Source: Glandiceps talaboti
Lineage: Eukaryota; Hemichordata; Enteropneusta; Spengelidae
NCBI RefSeq assembly: GCF_964340395.1
Contig: NC_135562.1
Coordinates: forward strand, 12,939,043-13,003,042
DNA length: 64,000 nt
Reading direction: 5' to 3'
The notes beneath the pieces were generated by a model. It was not told where the DNA came from and ran no database searches. It saw nothing but the letters and a program-made list of their open reading frames with translations. A program made the position numbers and the translations under genes. This document shows, piece after piece, positions 21,151-37,822 of this stretch (its first letter is position 1; each line of letters starts with the position of its first letter).

Positions 21151-21599
21151 AGTATATATATGTTTACATGTTGTTCATGGTACAATACAAAAAAGTAACA
21201 AATAGCATTAAAGAGGTCACAGTAATTATTAAGTAAAATCAATTTTTATTCTGCAGCAAGTATACATACTCTATAACACAACATTTCAAACTTAACATAA
21301 TAGAATTAAAAAGCAACACAAACTTCTAAATTTGGAAACATGTCACCAGGAGTTCCAGGATACACGCATAATGAAGATATCAAAACATATTTTACATATA
21401 AGTATTATGTGACTCTATATATAACAACTATATACAATATTTAGTTTTATAAAATTCTATATACATATATACATATTATCCAAACATCTAGCAGTAACAC
21501 ATTATGCAGCCAATGGGTAAATAGGAGAAACTACTATTACATCTTCCATCCATGTAGATTGAGGACTCCTCAAGGAGCAGGAGAAGAGTAATTTTCAGA

Positions 21600-22210
21600 A
21601 CTCCTTGGGGGTGGGGGGATTGCTTCTGGAACTACTATTGGGGATTTAGGGGTTGGATCATCATCGCAAACCACGACCGTTTAACGGTACAGTTCTTAAC
21701 AAGCCGGTTAATATTTTGAAGAAATAATAGCTCTGGTTTGCGAGAATGGGGTTGGATAGGAGGGGGACTACTTTTGAGGACTCTGTGATTATTAGTGGGG
21801 TGGGAGGGATCATTTCTGAGGACGCCTCAGGATGGGGTGGGATAGGAAGGGATCACTTGAGGACTCCAGAGAGTGGGGATGGGGTGAGACGGGAACTACT
21901 TCTGAGGACTCCTGTGTATTAAGGATGGGGGGGGGGGGGGGGGGGGGAGAATCACTTCTGAGGACTCCAGGGTATTAGGGATGGGGTGGGCAAGGATCAC
22001 TTCTGAGGACTCCAGGGTATTAGGGATGGGGTGGGTGAGGATCACTTCTGAGGACTCCAGGGTATTAGGGATGGGGTGGGTGAGGATCACTTCTGAGGAC
22101 TCCAGGGTATTAGGGATGGGGTGGGTGAGGATCACTTCTGAGGACTCCAGGGGATGGGGTGGGTGAGGATCACTTCTGAGGACTCCAGGGGATGGGGTGA
22201 GCTGGGAGGG
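21600..22210. repeat. G-rich 45-bp minisatellite
   Basis: The unit 'gaggatcacttctgaggact-ccagggtattagggatggggtgggt' is nearly exact five or six times at 21960-22200. It is preceded by diverged units from about 21600 and a run of about 24 G near 21926-21949. Confidence 0.92.
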
Positions 22211-22985
22211 GGATCATTTCAGAGAGTACTGCGTGCCATGTATTAATATTACCTTATCTTAATTTTTTTCAAATTACATGTAGGCATATTAAATTTCATT
22301 CAAATTATGTATTAAATTGTAATTGTTTGATTTGGATCTTTGTACCTTTACTTTAACTTGAATATTCCTTTGTATCATATATTTACATTTTCATCTAGAT
22401 TGCTGCATCCACAAGATGAAAGTTACCCCCCACAAGATGAAAGTTACCCCCACATGGCAAAAATGTAAATATGTCATACAAAGGATAATGAAAGCAAAAA
22501 TGAAGCTAATAGAGATATTAAGCAGACATTACGAGAATGAGATGACAACAACAAATCGTTTCTCATCTGCATCTCATTCTCGTTACTCACTTGCGAGGAA
22601 CTTGCTGGTTTCTCACCAAAAATGGCTTGCTGATGAGATTCAGGCCACTTACATCTGCATGTTTTGATGACGCAAAGCACAAAACGATGACATTGTTCTT
22701 GTCTCGTTCTTGTAAGCTCTGCTTTATCTCTCTAATAAGTTGTAATTGAATGAGCTTAACCTACTATAGTACATTGTACATGTCTATAATTAGTAATTTC
22801 TGTCATTTCCTGCAGACATAGATGTCGACACGTATAAATTGTAATTGCGAAATTGAAGATACCATAAATACATGTAATTGTCTAATACATATAGAAGTTA
22901 ACTATCACATTGTCATAAACCAACCCGGCCCGGTCTTATTGCAGCAACTCTATAACATACCCCCCCCCCCCCCCCACCACCACCA

Positions 22986-23025
<40 letters not shown>

Positions 23026-23034
23026 GCACGTACG

Positions 23035-23073
<39 letters not shown>

Positions 23074-24990
23074 TTCCAATGAGTGGAAGATATTCTAGCT
23101 TGTGCATGTGAGAAGCCCCTATTCCCACACGAGACTGGAAACTTAAGGTATAGTTGTAACTCTAGATTGTGAAGTAACACCCCCCCCCCCACCTCCTCCC
23201 ATGTGTATGAAAAGTTTCAGTAACTTCCCCTTGTGAGAAGCCCCCCCCCCCCCCCCCATCAAATGATAAAGTAACTCTTGCTTATGAGAAGCAAACATAT
23301 GTAACCAACTTTCACACACTTTTAACTCAAAATGGGTTTCTGCATATGTGCAGCATTTGTATATCATGTACACCGCCAACTTCAGTTGAAAATGGGACCC
23401 AGTATCAGCTTGACACTCAAGTTACAATCCATGCTTTGAAAATTGGGACATCTCCACATCTCCCAGAAATCTATTTTTTTTTACAACTGCAGTTCTACCA
23501 AAATGATATGACAGGGCTACTTAACACGTCACAAATATATCAAAACTTGTAGCAGTATAGTCTGGTATTTTGATATTACACACTGGACTATAATAACTCG
23601 TACAAAATGGACAGTCTGTCAAATATGACATTCATGCCACACTACCAGCCGTCACTGAACAACACGACTTATTCAAAGTCTAGTTTTCAGTGAAAAGCTT
23701 ATTTTTGTATATTGTCATTTATTTTGTACATATTTGAAAGGAAGTAGTGTAGAGCATTGAAATACATTAAGTTAACAATGTAAAAATTAGAGGTCTAATC
23801 ATATGCAAATAAACTACCAACACAAGCACTGCATGGTTTTGAAACAATAGACCTGTTGCCGGTTCCAAGATGCATTGCGCATCTCTCCATACAATGCCAT
23901 GTATTCTGTAAGCGCAGAGGGGTTTGCACTTGCTACTCAGGGGGATGGTCGTCAAATGATGGTACCCTGGGTTTACCCGTAAAATCCCACTCTGTCATCG
24001 ATGGTGTTCAGTCTTTGTTCTATAAAATCACCCATACTTAAAGAGGTCAACATGTCTTACCATCATTTCCTGATGACAATGTTATTTCAAATGTCATAAA
24101 GACAAAACAAGACTAAATCTAACATGAACGACGTCCTCTCGCGCCATGCAACTTGGAACCGGAAAATCGACTATTGCATGATCTGAGAAATAATACAGGC
24201 CCATTTCATTGATAAAATTACACTAATGTGAGAACCTGGGATTGAATTGTTGGCCTTTAAATGTCCAGTTTGGAATTGGATTAAAAGTTAGGAATGAAAA
24301 AACTGTTGTCTGGTAGATAGAGCCATATAAAAAATTGGTCCAGAACAAAAGAATGATCTAATTTAATCCATACAGCTAAAGCCAGTGATAAGATAACACT
24401 TATGTGAGATCCTGGGATTGAATCATGGGCCTTTAAAACAATGCCCTGGATTGACACTACTAATGATGACTGTACCAAAGACTTTAAAAACAGATTTTAT
24501 TCTGTGAATATTTCCCTTATGGTGAGTACACCAAAGCCTTTCCAAAACAGTCGTTTTGATTCGTGAATTTTCCCTTATGGTGAGTACACCAAAGACTTTC
24601 AAAACAGTCGTTTTGATTCGTGAATATTTCAAATAGCCAAGATCACCAACTACAAGGTCTCCATGGGTAGGCAGACACCTCAACTGTGTGGAACAAGGAA
24701 GCACTGTTTATTATCATCACCAGATGTTATATAGTGAGGGAATTTCAAGTCTCAAAAGATTGGCAGAGTTTATAGTCTGTCTCGTAAGATTGTTAGCAAA
24801 GAGAGGTTTAAAGTATATCGCATATCGATACCGACTCCTGAATTAGTGAATAAATTTGATAAGCTGTTAGGTTGCGAATCGAAGAACAGCGTTGTTAGAT
24901 TGTTAAAGCAATGATAGTTCAAGCATTATTTTGAATTAAGGAGCAAACCAACACCAGTAAAAAGTTAGTTTCAGCACCGAAATGTCACCA
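22210..24990. other. Intergenic: microsatellites and repeat fragments, no gene seen
   Basis: Holds a hairpin near 22530-22590 (acgagaatgagatg pairing with its complement), a poly-C/CA run at 22960-23072, poly-C runs near 23181 and 23241, and two diverged copies of a repeat with 'cctgggattgaat' and 'ggcctttaaa' around 24180-24440. Near 24480-24630 a 'ttatggtgagtacaccaaag' segment is duplicated. No supported coding exon. Confidence 0.6.
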
Positions 24991-25035
24991 AAGTATCAAC
25001 AGTGCTTCATTCTTCCACAGCTACAAAAAAACTGA

Positions 25036-27902
<2,867 letters not shown>

Positions 27903-28130
27903 CTTGGATATGTTGCTAAGGTGAACCTCGCGAGATACTGCGAGAACATATAAGAAATCGCGCATCCCCTGATGACATGATATGACCGACTTCGTACATG
28001 TATTTCTATATTTGGGTCAATGCCACGCAAAAAAGTATGCATGATCATCACTTTACGGCGAACCCAGGATAACCAACCTACGATAATTACTAGGAAAGCT
28101 ATAATGGTACGAATTGGATGGGTTTCTGTG
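27903..28130. promoter_or_regulatory. Probable promoter region of the C8orf74 homologue
   Basis: Upstream of the C8orf74 start, CpG content rises (cgcgagatactgcgag, tttacggcgaaccc). There is no TATA box at a typical distance. It could be shared with a divergent plus-strand transcript. Inference from composition only. Confidence 0.3.
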
Positions 28131-28599
28131 TTTTAGCGGCCCATTTTCAGTTAGACTTCGAAGAGTACTGGGATTGGAACCGACTGTTTCAACTTTAGTT
28201 TGTTTATCACTTTATGGATGCCCTGAGCTGAGGTGGGAAATTTGAATTTTCATTTCGATCGTGTTACTAAATAGTGTTGTCATGTTGTTATCTTTAGCTC
28301 TGTGTGATTTAATTAATCTTAGCTGCACTAATTGTAGCTTTGTTTTATTTGCAATACTTTTTTATTTATATTTTCTTACGGGGTTTGCAAAGAAAAACTA
28401 GCGGAGGACCGAGAGCGAGCGACGACGGAGCGAAACCGCTACAGTTCACTGCAGTTAATTTAATTATATATTTGCTTTCTAGACGGGGTGATTGATATTT
28501 ACGTGTTTGAACTTGATGACAGGAACAGTAGTCATGTCGAAATCCGATAACATGGACCCAATATTGAAGGATGGTCACAAAATAATGGCGTTATTAACA

Positions 28600-28930
28600 T
28601 TATAGGCCAAATAAAAAAAAAATTGTTTGGTTCCAGTTACCCGACTCCACCTAGATTCTTCCGGCGACCTGAACTTTTTTTTACGTATTCCAGAAAAATA
28701 ATAATAAAATAGCGAAAATCGTGAAGTCTCGCAAGAAACGGTGGGTGCGGAAACTGACATCAACTTAAAAAGACACTCTGAAACTGTTCTTCCAATCTGT
28801 AATGGCTGTACATCTGATAGGAAGAAATAAACAACACAGAGACCATTTGGAAAACAATGGAAAACCTAAACTAGACACTCACACATGAAAAAAAATAATA
28901 TAAAATAAGATATAAAATCTACCTGCCCCA
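28600..28930. mobile_element. Interspersed repeat, copy 1
   Basis: About 310 bp shared with 38575-38930 in the same orientation, including 'ctgttcttccaatctgtaat', 'ggctgtacatctgatagg' and 'aagaaataaacaaca-agaga'. Non-coding, and the copies are perhaps 80% alike by eye. Confidence 0.8.
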
Positions 28931-29360
28931 GGCCTTTAAGGGTGTTTATGAATTTTCAAAAAATACTGTCTCCAGTAGTTGTCCTCAAATAGGATATCAG
29001 TGATGGTATTTTTGAATATTCATAATTTTATAACTCCATCATTTTGTAATGACCATCCTTGAATAGAATATTAGCTCTGGAGCTTTGACACCCCAGGGGG
29101 TTTTGACACGTCTTCCAGAAGACATGTCGAAACCTTTTACTTGTAGTGTATACATCCATCTAATTGAATATTAACTCACAGGTGACTGTGAATGTGAATG
29201 TGATGGCCATCATCAGAATCGAATCCTAACTTTAATACTCTGTCTGAAGTAGGATTATCTACACATAATTATTTATACATTTTTCTTCTATTAAAATTCT
29301 ACCACAAATGACTACAGGACAGATATGTAGGGCATACCATACCTTTGCTCTCAATTTTAG

Positions 29361-29871
29361 GTGTAATAATTTATCAGAGTAAAGAAGGGGTATTTGTCCA
29401 TGAATACCCAGAGCACTATCTCCTGATATGTAAGCAATTGTTTGGGGAAAAAGGCTTTCTTAAAGGAGTATCATCTGTGAGCAGTATAGTGTTGGATCTG
29501 TCACCAACTGCACTGGTTGTAACTGAGACAAGCATAGACATTATACATGTTACGTGTTATCGGTGGTCAGTATTATCCATACCCGGTAAGTAGTACAGAA
29601 ACTGTTTGAAATTGCAATTGCTTTTTGAAGGTGATGGTTTTTGGGTCCAGACCCAATAGTCAATTTTATTTGATCTATTGTGTATGCAGATACAAAAAAT
29701 GTGTGTACCCACAGGTAATGCAATACTGTTCATAGTGTACGATATTACAAGTAAAGTTATTGTACCTATAACTATATATTTTCAGAAAAACATTCCAGTT
29801 GCAGCTACAGTGCAGCTGTAAAAGACATCAAAAGTGTGATCAATAAGTTTTTGAAGACATGGACACCTTGA
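29361..29871 (+). CDS. Last two exons of an unidentified gene
   Basis: Exon 29361-29585 (acceptor CTCAATTTTAG, donor CCCG|GTAAGT) joins in frame to 29786-29871 (acceptor TATTTTCAG, stop TGA). The peptide has about 102 residues: GVIIYQSKEGVFVHEYPE, LLICKQLFGEKGF, then a strand/helix rhythm (IVLDLSPTALVVTE) and ending KSVINKFLKTWTP. Consistent phases and non-repetitive composition support real exons. The family is not recognised and the upstream exons were not found. Confidence 0.5.
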
Positions 29872-30129
29872 AGTGAGTAGCAGTGTCTAGCACCAAATTC
29901 TTTGATAATTCTTTTGCTTCATGGAATATGGTATGGATGATAGTTATTAAACATAAGTATTAATTAGTTATAACAACTACTCAAAAAATGAAAATAAAAT
30001 GAAAGGTGATAATCAGACAATTCTGTGTTAGTAATTCATGGTTACCAAAGTGGTAACCTGCTAGTCATGGGGATATACTACTTTGTTGATCATAATGAAC
30101 ACATTCATATAAAAAAAAACACTTCAGAT

Positions 30130-30390
30130 TTTACTTCTTGTTTTAAAGGCCGTTTATTCAATCCCAGGTTAATTCTTAACATTAGTGCTCTCATATCAGT
30201 AGTCATACCACAGGGAGCAGAACAAATAGTTAATTTGTTCTTGCGATTTTTCAAATTTCTAAGTAATATTTTCTTATTTTCAGAAGGAAAATCACGAGAA
30301 CAAAATTAACTATTCCTCCTGTTCCCTATGGTCATACTTCTTTTCTATAGCTCTGCCAGACAACTGTTTTTGACATCTCAATTTTAATCC
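30130..30390. repeat. Fragments of a dispersed element (GGCAGAGCTATAG family)
   Basis: 'ttttaaaggccgtttattca-atcccaggtt' and 'ctatagctctgccagacaac' occur here. Related stretches are found at about 5980-6050, 24190-24440, 38445-38575, 38965-39120 and 54500-54540. Probably an old non-autonomous element. Confidence 0.5.
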
Positions 30391-30654
30391 TGATCTGAAT
30401 TAGGTGTGTATCCCCCTTCATTCCTCTGCAGAGCTGTAGCATGGGATGTACTGATCAGTACATCTCTATCTGAAGGATGCATTGTATCGCCTTATTTTCT
30501 TATTTGTGATCATCATGAAAATTTCCCAGCTCCATTTCTACTATAAAATTCGCTAGTCCGTGTCTTAGATTTCAAGTAATTGTATCTCTGCATATCCTTT
30601 TGCAATAAATGCCAAAAATAGACGTATTAAATTTCCTGTTTACTACTGCCCGTA

Positions 30655-30930
30655 ATAATTGCTAATAGGTTAAGAGCCTTTTATTACGTTACACCTGATT
30701 CACTCCTAATTAGAAACGAGTTTCCTGATAACACTTAATTAGGGACTAATATTAGTCATTTAGCCTCTAAATTATTGCCTAGTAGGACTGTCAATTACCG
30801 GTGTTTAGCCTGACTTGTTGGTAGGCCTTATAAGATCCAATATCACATCAGCCTACCTGCAATGATACTGTGTGCAGACTGGCTCGTGTAGACTGCCACC
30901 TCTGGTAGCTCATTTGCATAACAATATACC
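30655..30930. promoter_or_regulatory. Candidate regulatory element, homeodomain-site-rich
   Basis: TAATTAG occurs at 30707-30713 and 30736-30742, with TTATTACG, a TTCCTGATA and further TAAT cores close by, and an octamer ATTTGCAT at 30912-30919. It is free of the simple repeats that fill the surroundings. Inference from motif density only. Confidence 0.25.
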
Positions 30931-30936
30931 GTTTCT

Positions 30937-31128
30937 ATGTGCACAGAGATCAACAACAGCCCTGGTTATTGTTCATGCTCAGTAAGCTTAGGACATACCA
31001 CTAATATATGCAAAATAGTCATCACCGGATTAGTGGCAGTTAAAACTATTACTTGTGGTAGAGTTGGTGGAAAGACATACACACGGCCAGACGTAACACA
31101 GATAGAATTGGATAACCTAGACTTGCAG
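30937..31128 (+). CDS. Possible exon of unknown gene, 64 codons
   Basis: ATG at 30937, open to a good donor TTGCAG|GTGAGT. The peptide ends GRVGGKTYTRPDVTQ plus ELDNLDLQ and is non-repetitive. It could be a first coding exon, or an internal exon with acceptor TGTGCACAG. No homology is recognised and no partner exon was found. Confidence 0.3.
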
Positions 31129-31139
31129 GTGAGTGTATA

Positions 31140-32580
31140 CTAGTGTTCCGTTAGGTTAGACATGAATGGTAGATGTTTATTTGAATGTCGGCTGTTGTGA
31201 CAACCTCAACTTAGCGATATAGAACATGTGTGTATGTATGTGTGTATGTATGTAATAACGTATGTAAGTGTTATGGCTGTCATGACAGTGTCACTACTAT
31301 GTAGCTAGTATACTGCACAGTGTGATTTCTATAACAAACAGCATACACATAGTAGTTGCGTGTTACAATTAAGTGTCATTCAAACAGTTATATGTAGCAC
31401 CACTGTTATTCACGGTAAAGGCTGTCAGCCCAGTGTTGACCAATAACTACCTAAGTGCACCTACCAAATCTATGGTAAGGATACTAAGGTCCGATATTGC
31501 CATCTCTCCTTTGTTCAATTATTTATACATCTCCTTCAAGGCAGTACAGTTGACCTGGCCTTGTGATAGCCTTTGATATGATCAAAGTTAAGGCCACACT
31601 ACCTAAAATAAACAATACATTATGCATTCTATGTCAATAAGCTTTTATTCGTGATTGTTAGCAGTGTAGTCTGTAGTCTGAGGTGTAGTGAAACACTGTT
31701 ATGTGTCAATTTGTATTGGGCATCTTGAATCAAGACAAATAGTACCTGACAGTGTTTAATTAGTACTATTGAGATCTGTTTAAATTTTGTTTTTTGTTTC
31801 GTTTTCTTGTCTGTGTGTTGGATGGTGATTTTGTATATCTTTCAACAGGGTAGATTGGGAGAACAGTGCTTAGTATGCACTGAAATGATGTTCCTCTATG
31901 ATGAAAAAAGAATAAAATATATATAAAAATAAATAAATAAAGTACATTTTTAGGATATGACAAAAATAGGGTGAATTAGAATAAAATGATAAATTACAGA
32001 AAATATAAATTTTAAAAAAATGTTTGAATTTAAAACCTACTTTTACTAGTGACCTTTTATGACCTTAAATATTGTCATCAGCTAAGTTCTACTTTCATTA
32101 GTGATATTGTTTTCTAGTCTAGGAATCTCATAAGATCTTGACATATATGGAATTACATGTATAAAGGAGAGAGAGGGAGATAATGTCCAATGCAGACTCG
32201 TCCCTTTATACCTCAATGATCTGCTAAAACATTTATCACAGTTTTCCTGTAAGAATTAATGTTTGGAATATACTTCTGATTATATTGTCTAATTTAGACA
32301 TGGCCAAGAAAAACTTACAAGGACGAGATATTATTATTATGGTTGGAAGGCAAGGTTACTGTATTAATTTCTTGTATGGCAGGCTAAGCATCTTATCTAA
32401 GACTTGTTTTAGTAGAGGTCATATATACCCTGCATAAACATGGTCACAATATACCCTGAATACATCCTATGGTCACAATAGATATGCTACTCTAATCTTA
32501 TGCCAGGTACTCATTTGTTTACAACACAATTAATGATGCCCAGAGGACATTTACATGTAGAGCATAAATATCTGGCCTGG
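31140..32580. other. No gene seen
   Basis: AT-rich intergenic or intronic DNA with short frames only. Confidence 0.5.
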
Positions 32581-33460
32581 CAGTGGCTGGGAATAGAATA
32601 GTGCTCACTGTATGAATGTGTGGCTAGGTGAAGCTGATAGGGGTATGAATTTCTGGCAAGGTGACGCTGACTCTAGGGGGTATGAATTTCTGGCCCGTTT
32701 AGGCTTAGTAATAATTACCATTTTACAACTTGTGAATTTGTGGCCATGGCAGATCTACAATGTAGAGGTGAAGCTAAAATTGACATCATTGAATGTCTGG
32801 CTGGGTTAGGCTACAATGTACATGTTGTCTACAATATTGTGAATGCTTGGTGATGGCTATACTCTAGCTAGGCTATACAGTTAACTATAATTTACATACA
32901 ACTTTAGGCTATGATACTTACATGTACATGTATATAATATAGAGTGAATTTATGAATATCTAGCCAGGCAAGGCTATATGATACAGACATGTACAGGGTG
33001 AAATTCTTGGTAAGCTATATGTACTCTACAATACAAATGATTAAAGTACATTGAACATTTGTAATAATACAGTCTGAATTTCTGGCCAGGCTATCATCAG
33101 TATACTGTCGGAAATTCATACATGTAGTACATGTATCAATTTCTGGCCTGGCAAGGCTATATACAATACAGACATGTATAGGGTGAAATTTTTACCAGGC
33201 CAGGCTGTGATACAAACAATTGATGTACATATATAGCTTGATTTTCTGTCCAGGCTAGGATCACTATACAGTGTGAATTTCAGGCCTGCGCAAGACTACC
33301 CTACAGACATGTATATGGGGTGAAATTCTTACTAGGCCAGGCTAGGCTATGATACATTATGTAAATAATATATACAGTGTGAATTTCTGGCCAGGAAACC
33401 TGAGGCTAGATTGAGATATACGTATACATGTGTGTACATGTACATGTACATTCCTGGCCT
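32580..33460. repeat. Diverged tandem repeat with 'gaatttctggccaggc' core
   Basis: About a dozen imperfect units of roughly 60 bp share 'gtgaatttctggccaggc(a)aggcta' plus 'gatacagacatgtat'. An old minisatellite, much more decayed than those in MDC1. Confidence 0.75.
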
Positions 33461-34279
33461 CCATGGATAGGTCACTACTGTATATATCTATCCTCTGTTG
33501 ACTTCACTGCATGATTAGTTTTTGTTTTGAAATCAGTGAACCCTGGAGTTCAGGAAAAGGTGATTGTTGCAATTTGTTTCATTTTGTGCAACAGAAAGGT
33601 CATGTCATGTCAGCAAAGTGACTGCTTCAAACAGTCTTGATAAAATTTAAAACCTTTTTTTTTTTAAAAATTATTTTTATTTCAAAATGTTACACTTTTC
33701 CTTGGGATGGATGGTACAATTGAAAACTTGATACAGAATACATGTAGATGTAGTATCAAGTCTGTAGCAATAAGATATTAGTACATGCTTAAGGTAAAAT
33801 TGTAATGTTTTGGCAGAGATCCACACAAAAATTTGTAAGAATGAGGAGGCGATCACTCTCAAAACGACAAATAAAAAAACAAACGATAATATGCAAAGGA
33901 TATAAAAAGTAAATGAAGGAAACCTAACAGTATTCCTACAGCGTAGTTCAGATTGTAATCAAACTGAGACCCACACACAGTGCTATACTGAGGCCTCCTA
34001 CATGTACATGTAATCCTCAGGACTTTCAGTTTAATAGAAGATTATATTCAAGCATTATCTACATGCTGTAAGAAATTTGTTTGTGTGTAAGTATCATATA
34101 CCTACTTTTTTTTTTGTATATATCAGGATATTACTTTATCAGTGTAGCAAATAACATCAATTTTTTTGTCCATTTGTATTACGTACATCGCATGCTAACG
34201 GTTACTCAACTTAAATATCAATCTTTGATTCTGTATTTTACGTACTTCAATGAACTAGGCTATATCATCTTTCATTAAG

Positions 34280-34420
34280 AAGTCAGGTATATAGATTAGA
34301 TTGGATTAGATTAGATTAGATATAGCTTTATTATAACTGTATAGGAAATTGACAATTCTATTTGGGTACATAAGTGTAATATTAAGATATTAAAGAACAC
34401 TACAACGTACAATGAAATAG
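34280..34420 (-). mobile_element. LINE-like 3' end with TCTAA tail
   Basis: On the minus strand, 'ataataaagctatatc' is followed by several TAATC/TCTAA units, as in non-LTR 3' tails. No coding part is recognisable upstream. Confidence 0.4.
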
Positions 34421-37400
34421 ACTAATGTTATAAGTTAAAGTATATATGTACATGGACATTTTGTAGTGTCTGTATATTCCCAGGTGCTAAACAGAAATGT
34501 GTGTGGTCTGGTTGTTAATAAAAATAAATTTCTGTTCCCCTTGCAGTGTTTCTTTTTTTCAACATATTGCAGTAAAGAGACTGTTGTTAGGCTTGTTTCC
34601 ATAGTGATATCTCATTAGTTTTCATCCCAAAACACGGATGTCTACTTTGCAGTAGTCGCAAATTACTGGTAAATGTCAACTCTTTAGAATATAGGTGTAA
34701 AGAGTTGTAAAAAGTCATTTTAAACAGTTTAGATCTCAGAATAGATTGTATACTTCTCGCTTCTTCCTGCAACCTCATTACAGAATACCCATCATACTAC
34801 ATTGTACATGTACATACACAGAGCTCTTAAATCATGATTCTCGCCCACCGGTAATTTTCAGCTTTTCTCTCCTTGGGGAGGTGTTTATCATTTGCCATAT
34901 AATAGCCTTATGGTTTAATACAGTCTGCGAGATACAATTTGTTGTACTGACATATCTGCAAACATTGTTCAGAGAGGCTATGACCAGTGACAGCTGAATA
35001 ACATATCGCTATCAACCGTACTGTCTGGGCATATTTTATAAGAATAGTCACAATTGAAATAACTATAGAATTGGAGATGAAAAACAAATTAGCATCAGCG
35101 TGTGTATAAAATAATGGTATAACAAAATATTTATTTGTATTTTTTCAAAAATAATCTTTATGACAAAAATTAAATTTTATGGTTTATGATATGATAAAAC
35201 ATTACTATGTTTTGAGAAATAAAGACACCGTATCACTGACACTGTATTGAGGAGAATCCTGTAAATTTACACATTTTCCTTTTAAATGTATAATTTTTGT
35301 CTTTTTTTGGAGTCAGCTACATGTAGATTTGAGGCCAGTCATAGTTTGACAAGATAATTCATACTTTACTTAAACCTTGCGTCAGCTGCTATAGTTTTTG
35401 TTATTTACAGTTGTCACTGTAACTACCAGGTTACTCTTTATGGCAATAGTAAAAAAAAATTTTTTTTTGGGGGGGGGGAGATGAGGGGTTTAGAACAGCA
35501 TCTCCTTCACTGAAGAAAATATATAAAAGAAAAATGATGCTTTCTAACAAAACGCTGTAAATGGAATGTGACAGATATATAATGTAATAATTAATATTTA
35601 ACTTTTAAGTCAACTAGATCTATAAACACTGAGTAAAGATATAACCCTAACTGTATTTTTTACACAGTGCAGTCCCAATGATTATATTCTTACAAATGTA
35701 ATCCATTGCGACAACATATTAAACTCTTGTGTCAGCATATTCTTATCCTTAGAGATAACATATTAAATGCTATGTCAGCATATTTTCAAATGATCTGTTG
35801 TTTCATGTATGTTGTCAGTGTAAATATGGCATATTACCTGCACCAGGTGACTCCTGTAGAATTACTTCAGTACAGTTGAAGAACTTTAAATTGATACTAA
35901 AGTCTAATGAGTAATGGATAGCCTGCTAGTGCAGGTATAAGTACATGTATAAGCCCTTCTAGTTGCTATAAATACATGCTGATGAAGGTTAGCTGTGAGC
36001 TAACCAGGTGCTGTGCATTTTCAGTTGCTAACATGCTGGTGAGATGTGAGTACAAGTCCAGTGTTATACATGTATGCATTTTAGTCTGCAGGTAGACCTC
36101 GATATCCCTCTACCAGAGGGGAGTATTTGTTTGTACACAAATAAATGTAACTATAAGTTGAACAAAACACCATTCCAGTTGCTAATTAACAGATATTAAT
36201 GAGGTGTCAGCTCAGTGTTAGCACATGAGCTTAACTGCTAACCTGGTCTGGTCTGGTCTGGTCTGGACTTGTGTAGATTAACCCTTCTAGTAGCTAACAC
36301 ATGTTAGTGAGGTATTAGTATACCAGTCTAATGTTAGCACTGAGTTCACAAGTGTTAACATATAAGGCTGGTGAAGTTATTAACCTTTCCTGTTGTTAAC
36401 ATGCTGGTGACTGGTGAGGCATGATTTAGTGTTGGTGTACAGCACATGTAGCACTAGCCTGATGTGTTTGGCCTGATGACAACCCAGTCACAAAGATATA
36501 GTCTTACAATGTAAAATAGTACTGACTGTTCAAGTGAAGTAGTACATGTACCAACCAATGTGTGCAACTCATACTCACAAGCACAATGTATTTAATAATC
36601 ATATTAGAAAAATTGATGTACAATGTGGAATACAATTCATGTGCTTACATATAAAGACTTCATTAACATACATTGTCCAAGTTTGGAAAAAAAAAATTCT
36701 TTAAACTGAAGTGCATTGTTAGCAAAATGATTAAAAAGTGAGAATGAAACCAGGTTTGATGCATATATAGCTGTCTCCTCAATATGTATAAAGAACAAAT
36801 ACTTTAGGTATCACATGTATATCTGACATTATAAACAAATGTTATCATACTCCTTCCAGTAGGTAAGAAATTTAATGTATGTTTTGGGTTACGGCCACTA
36901 TTATTAAATTAGAATATGTCAGAAACATTCTTCAAGAAAAGTGAAAGTTATGCAAGCTTCTAAATCTAATAGGTTTTGTTGTGATCTTGTACAAAAATAA
37001 ATTCATTTATTCTGATGAGATGCAATTATTATTGTTGTTGTAATGTGCTATTTAGGGTACATGTACATGTATATTCACAATATATAGAGAGATATGTGTT
37101 TGCAAAAACACCTAAATCATACATGTACTATATATTTAGCACCCTTTACTACATGTATGGATCGAGGTATCCTTATACCTCCATGGTACATGTACGTGCA
37201 CATATGTATAGCAAATAATTTCTGATACATTGTATCCAATTGTGCAAGTTCAAAGTTCAGAATCAAAGGAGATGTTTCTAGGCAGACTGCTTTAAGGGTA
37301 TCTGTGCATACCTATCAACCAAAAAGTGCATGCACATTGTGTGTTTGTATGCTATCCATGGAAACAATTACACAAATAGCACTTAAGATATACTAGCTTA

Positions 37401-37820
37401 TGTTCAGTTTAGTGAATGAAAACATTTGGTACTTGCTATACAAGAGGAACTTAATTTTTAAAAATACAGTATACAACATGTACATGTTATAGGTATAATT
37501 TGACTGTACAAGCTGCAGACAGCTGTCAGTGAGATGCAGACAGCTGTCAGTGAGCTTAAGAATTTTTTTCCTAACAGACATAAACCCTAGAAGTCTGTTG
37601 CAGACATTCAGCAGCTCAACACATTTTTGAATGTCTGCAATAGAAATGTTGGTAGTGTGCCACAGAGCTGAAAAGCTCTGAAAAAGCTTTTTGACAGCTT
37701 GGGACTGAGCTTTCAGTTTGGTAAGGGATGGCTTTATAAGTCAGGGTTTTTGTCCTCAAAAACTCCATGATCACGAGTAGAATTAATGAAACTCAACGTT
37801 ACACTTTTAAAAACATTATT
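34420..37820. other. No gene seen; weak internal repeats
   Basis: About 35900-36430 holds diverged repeats of 'gttgctaacatgctggtgag'. At 37510-37555 a 23-bp 'agacagctgtcagtgag' segment is duplicated. No credible exon. Confidence 0.5.
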
Positions 37821-37822
37821 TA

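Noticed and set aside
20574-21205. MYVC-rich and YIHT-rich frames
   Set aside because: Translations of a TATG microsatellite.
31373-31576. 67-codon frame
   Set aside because: No splice-site support or recognisable composition; expected by chance in this length of DNA.
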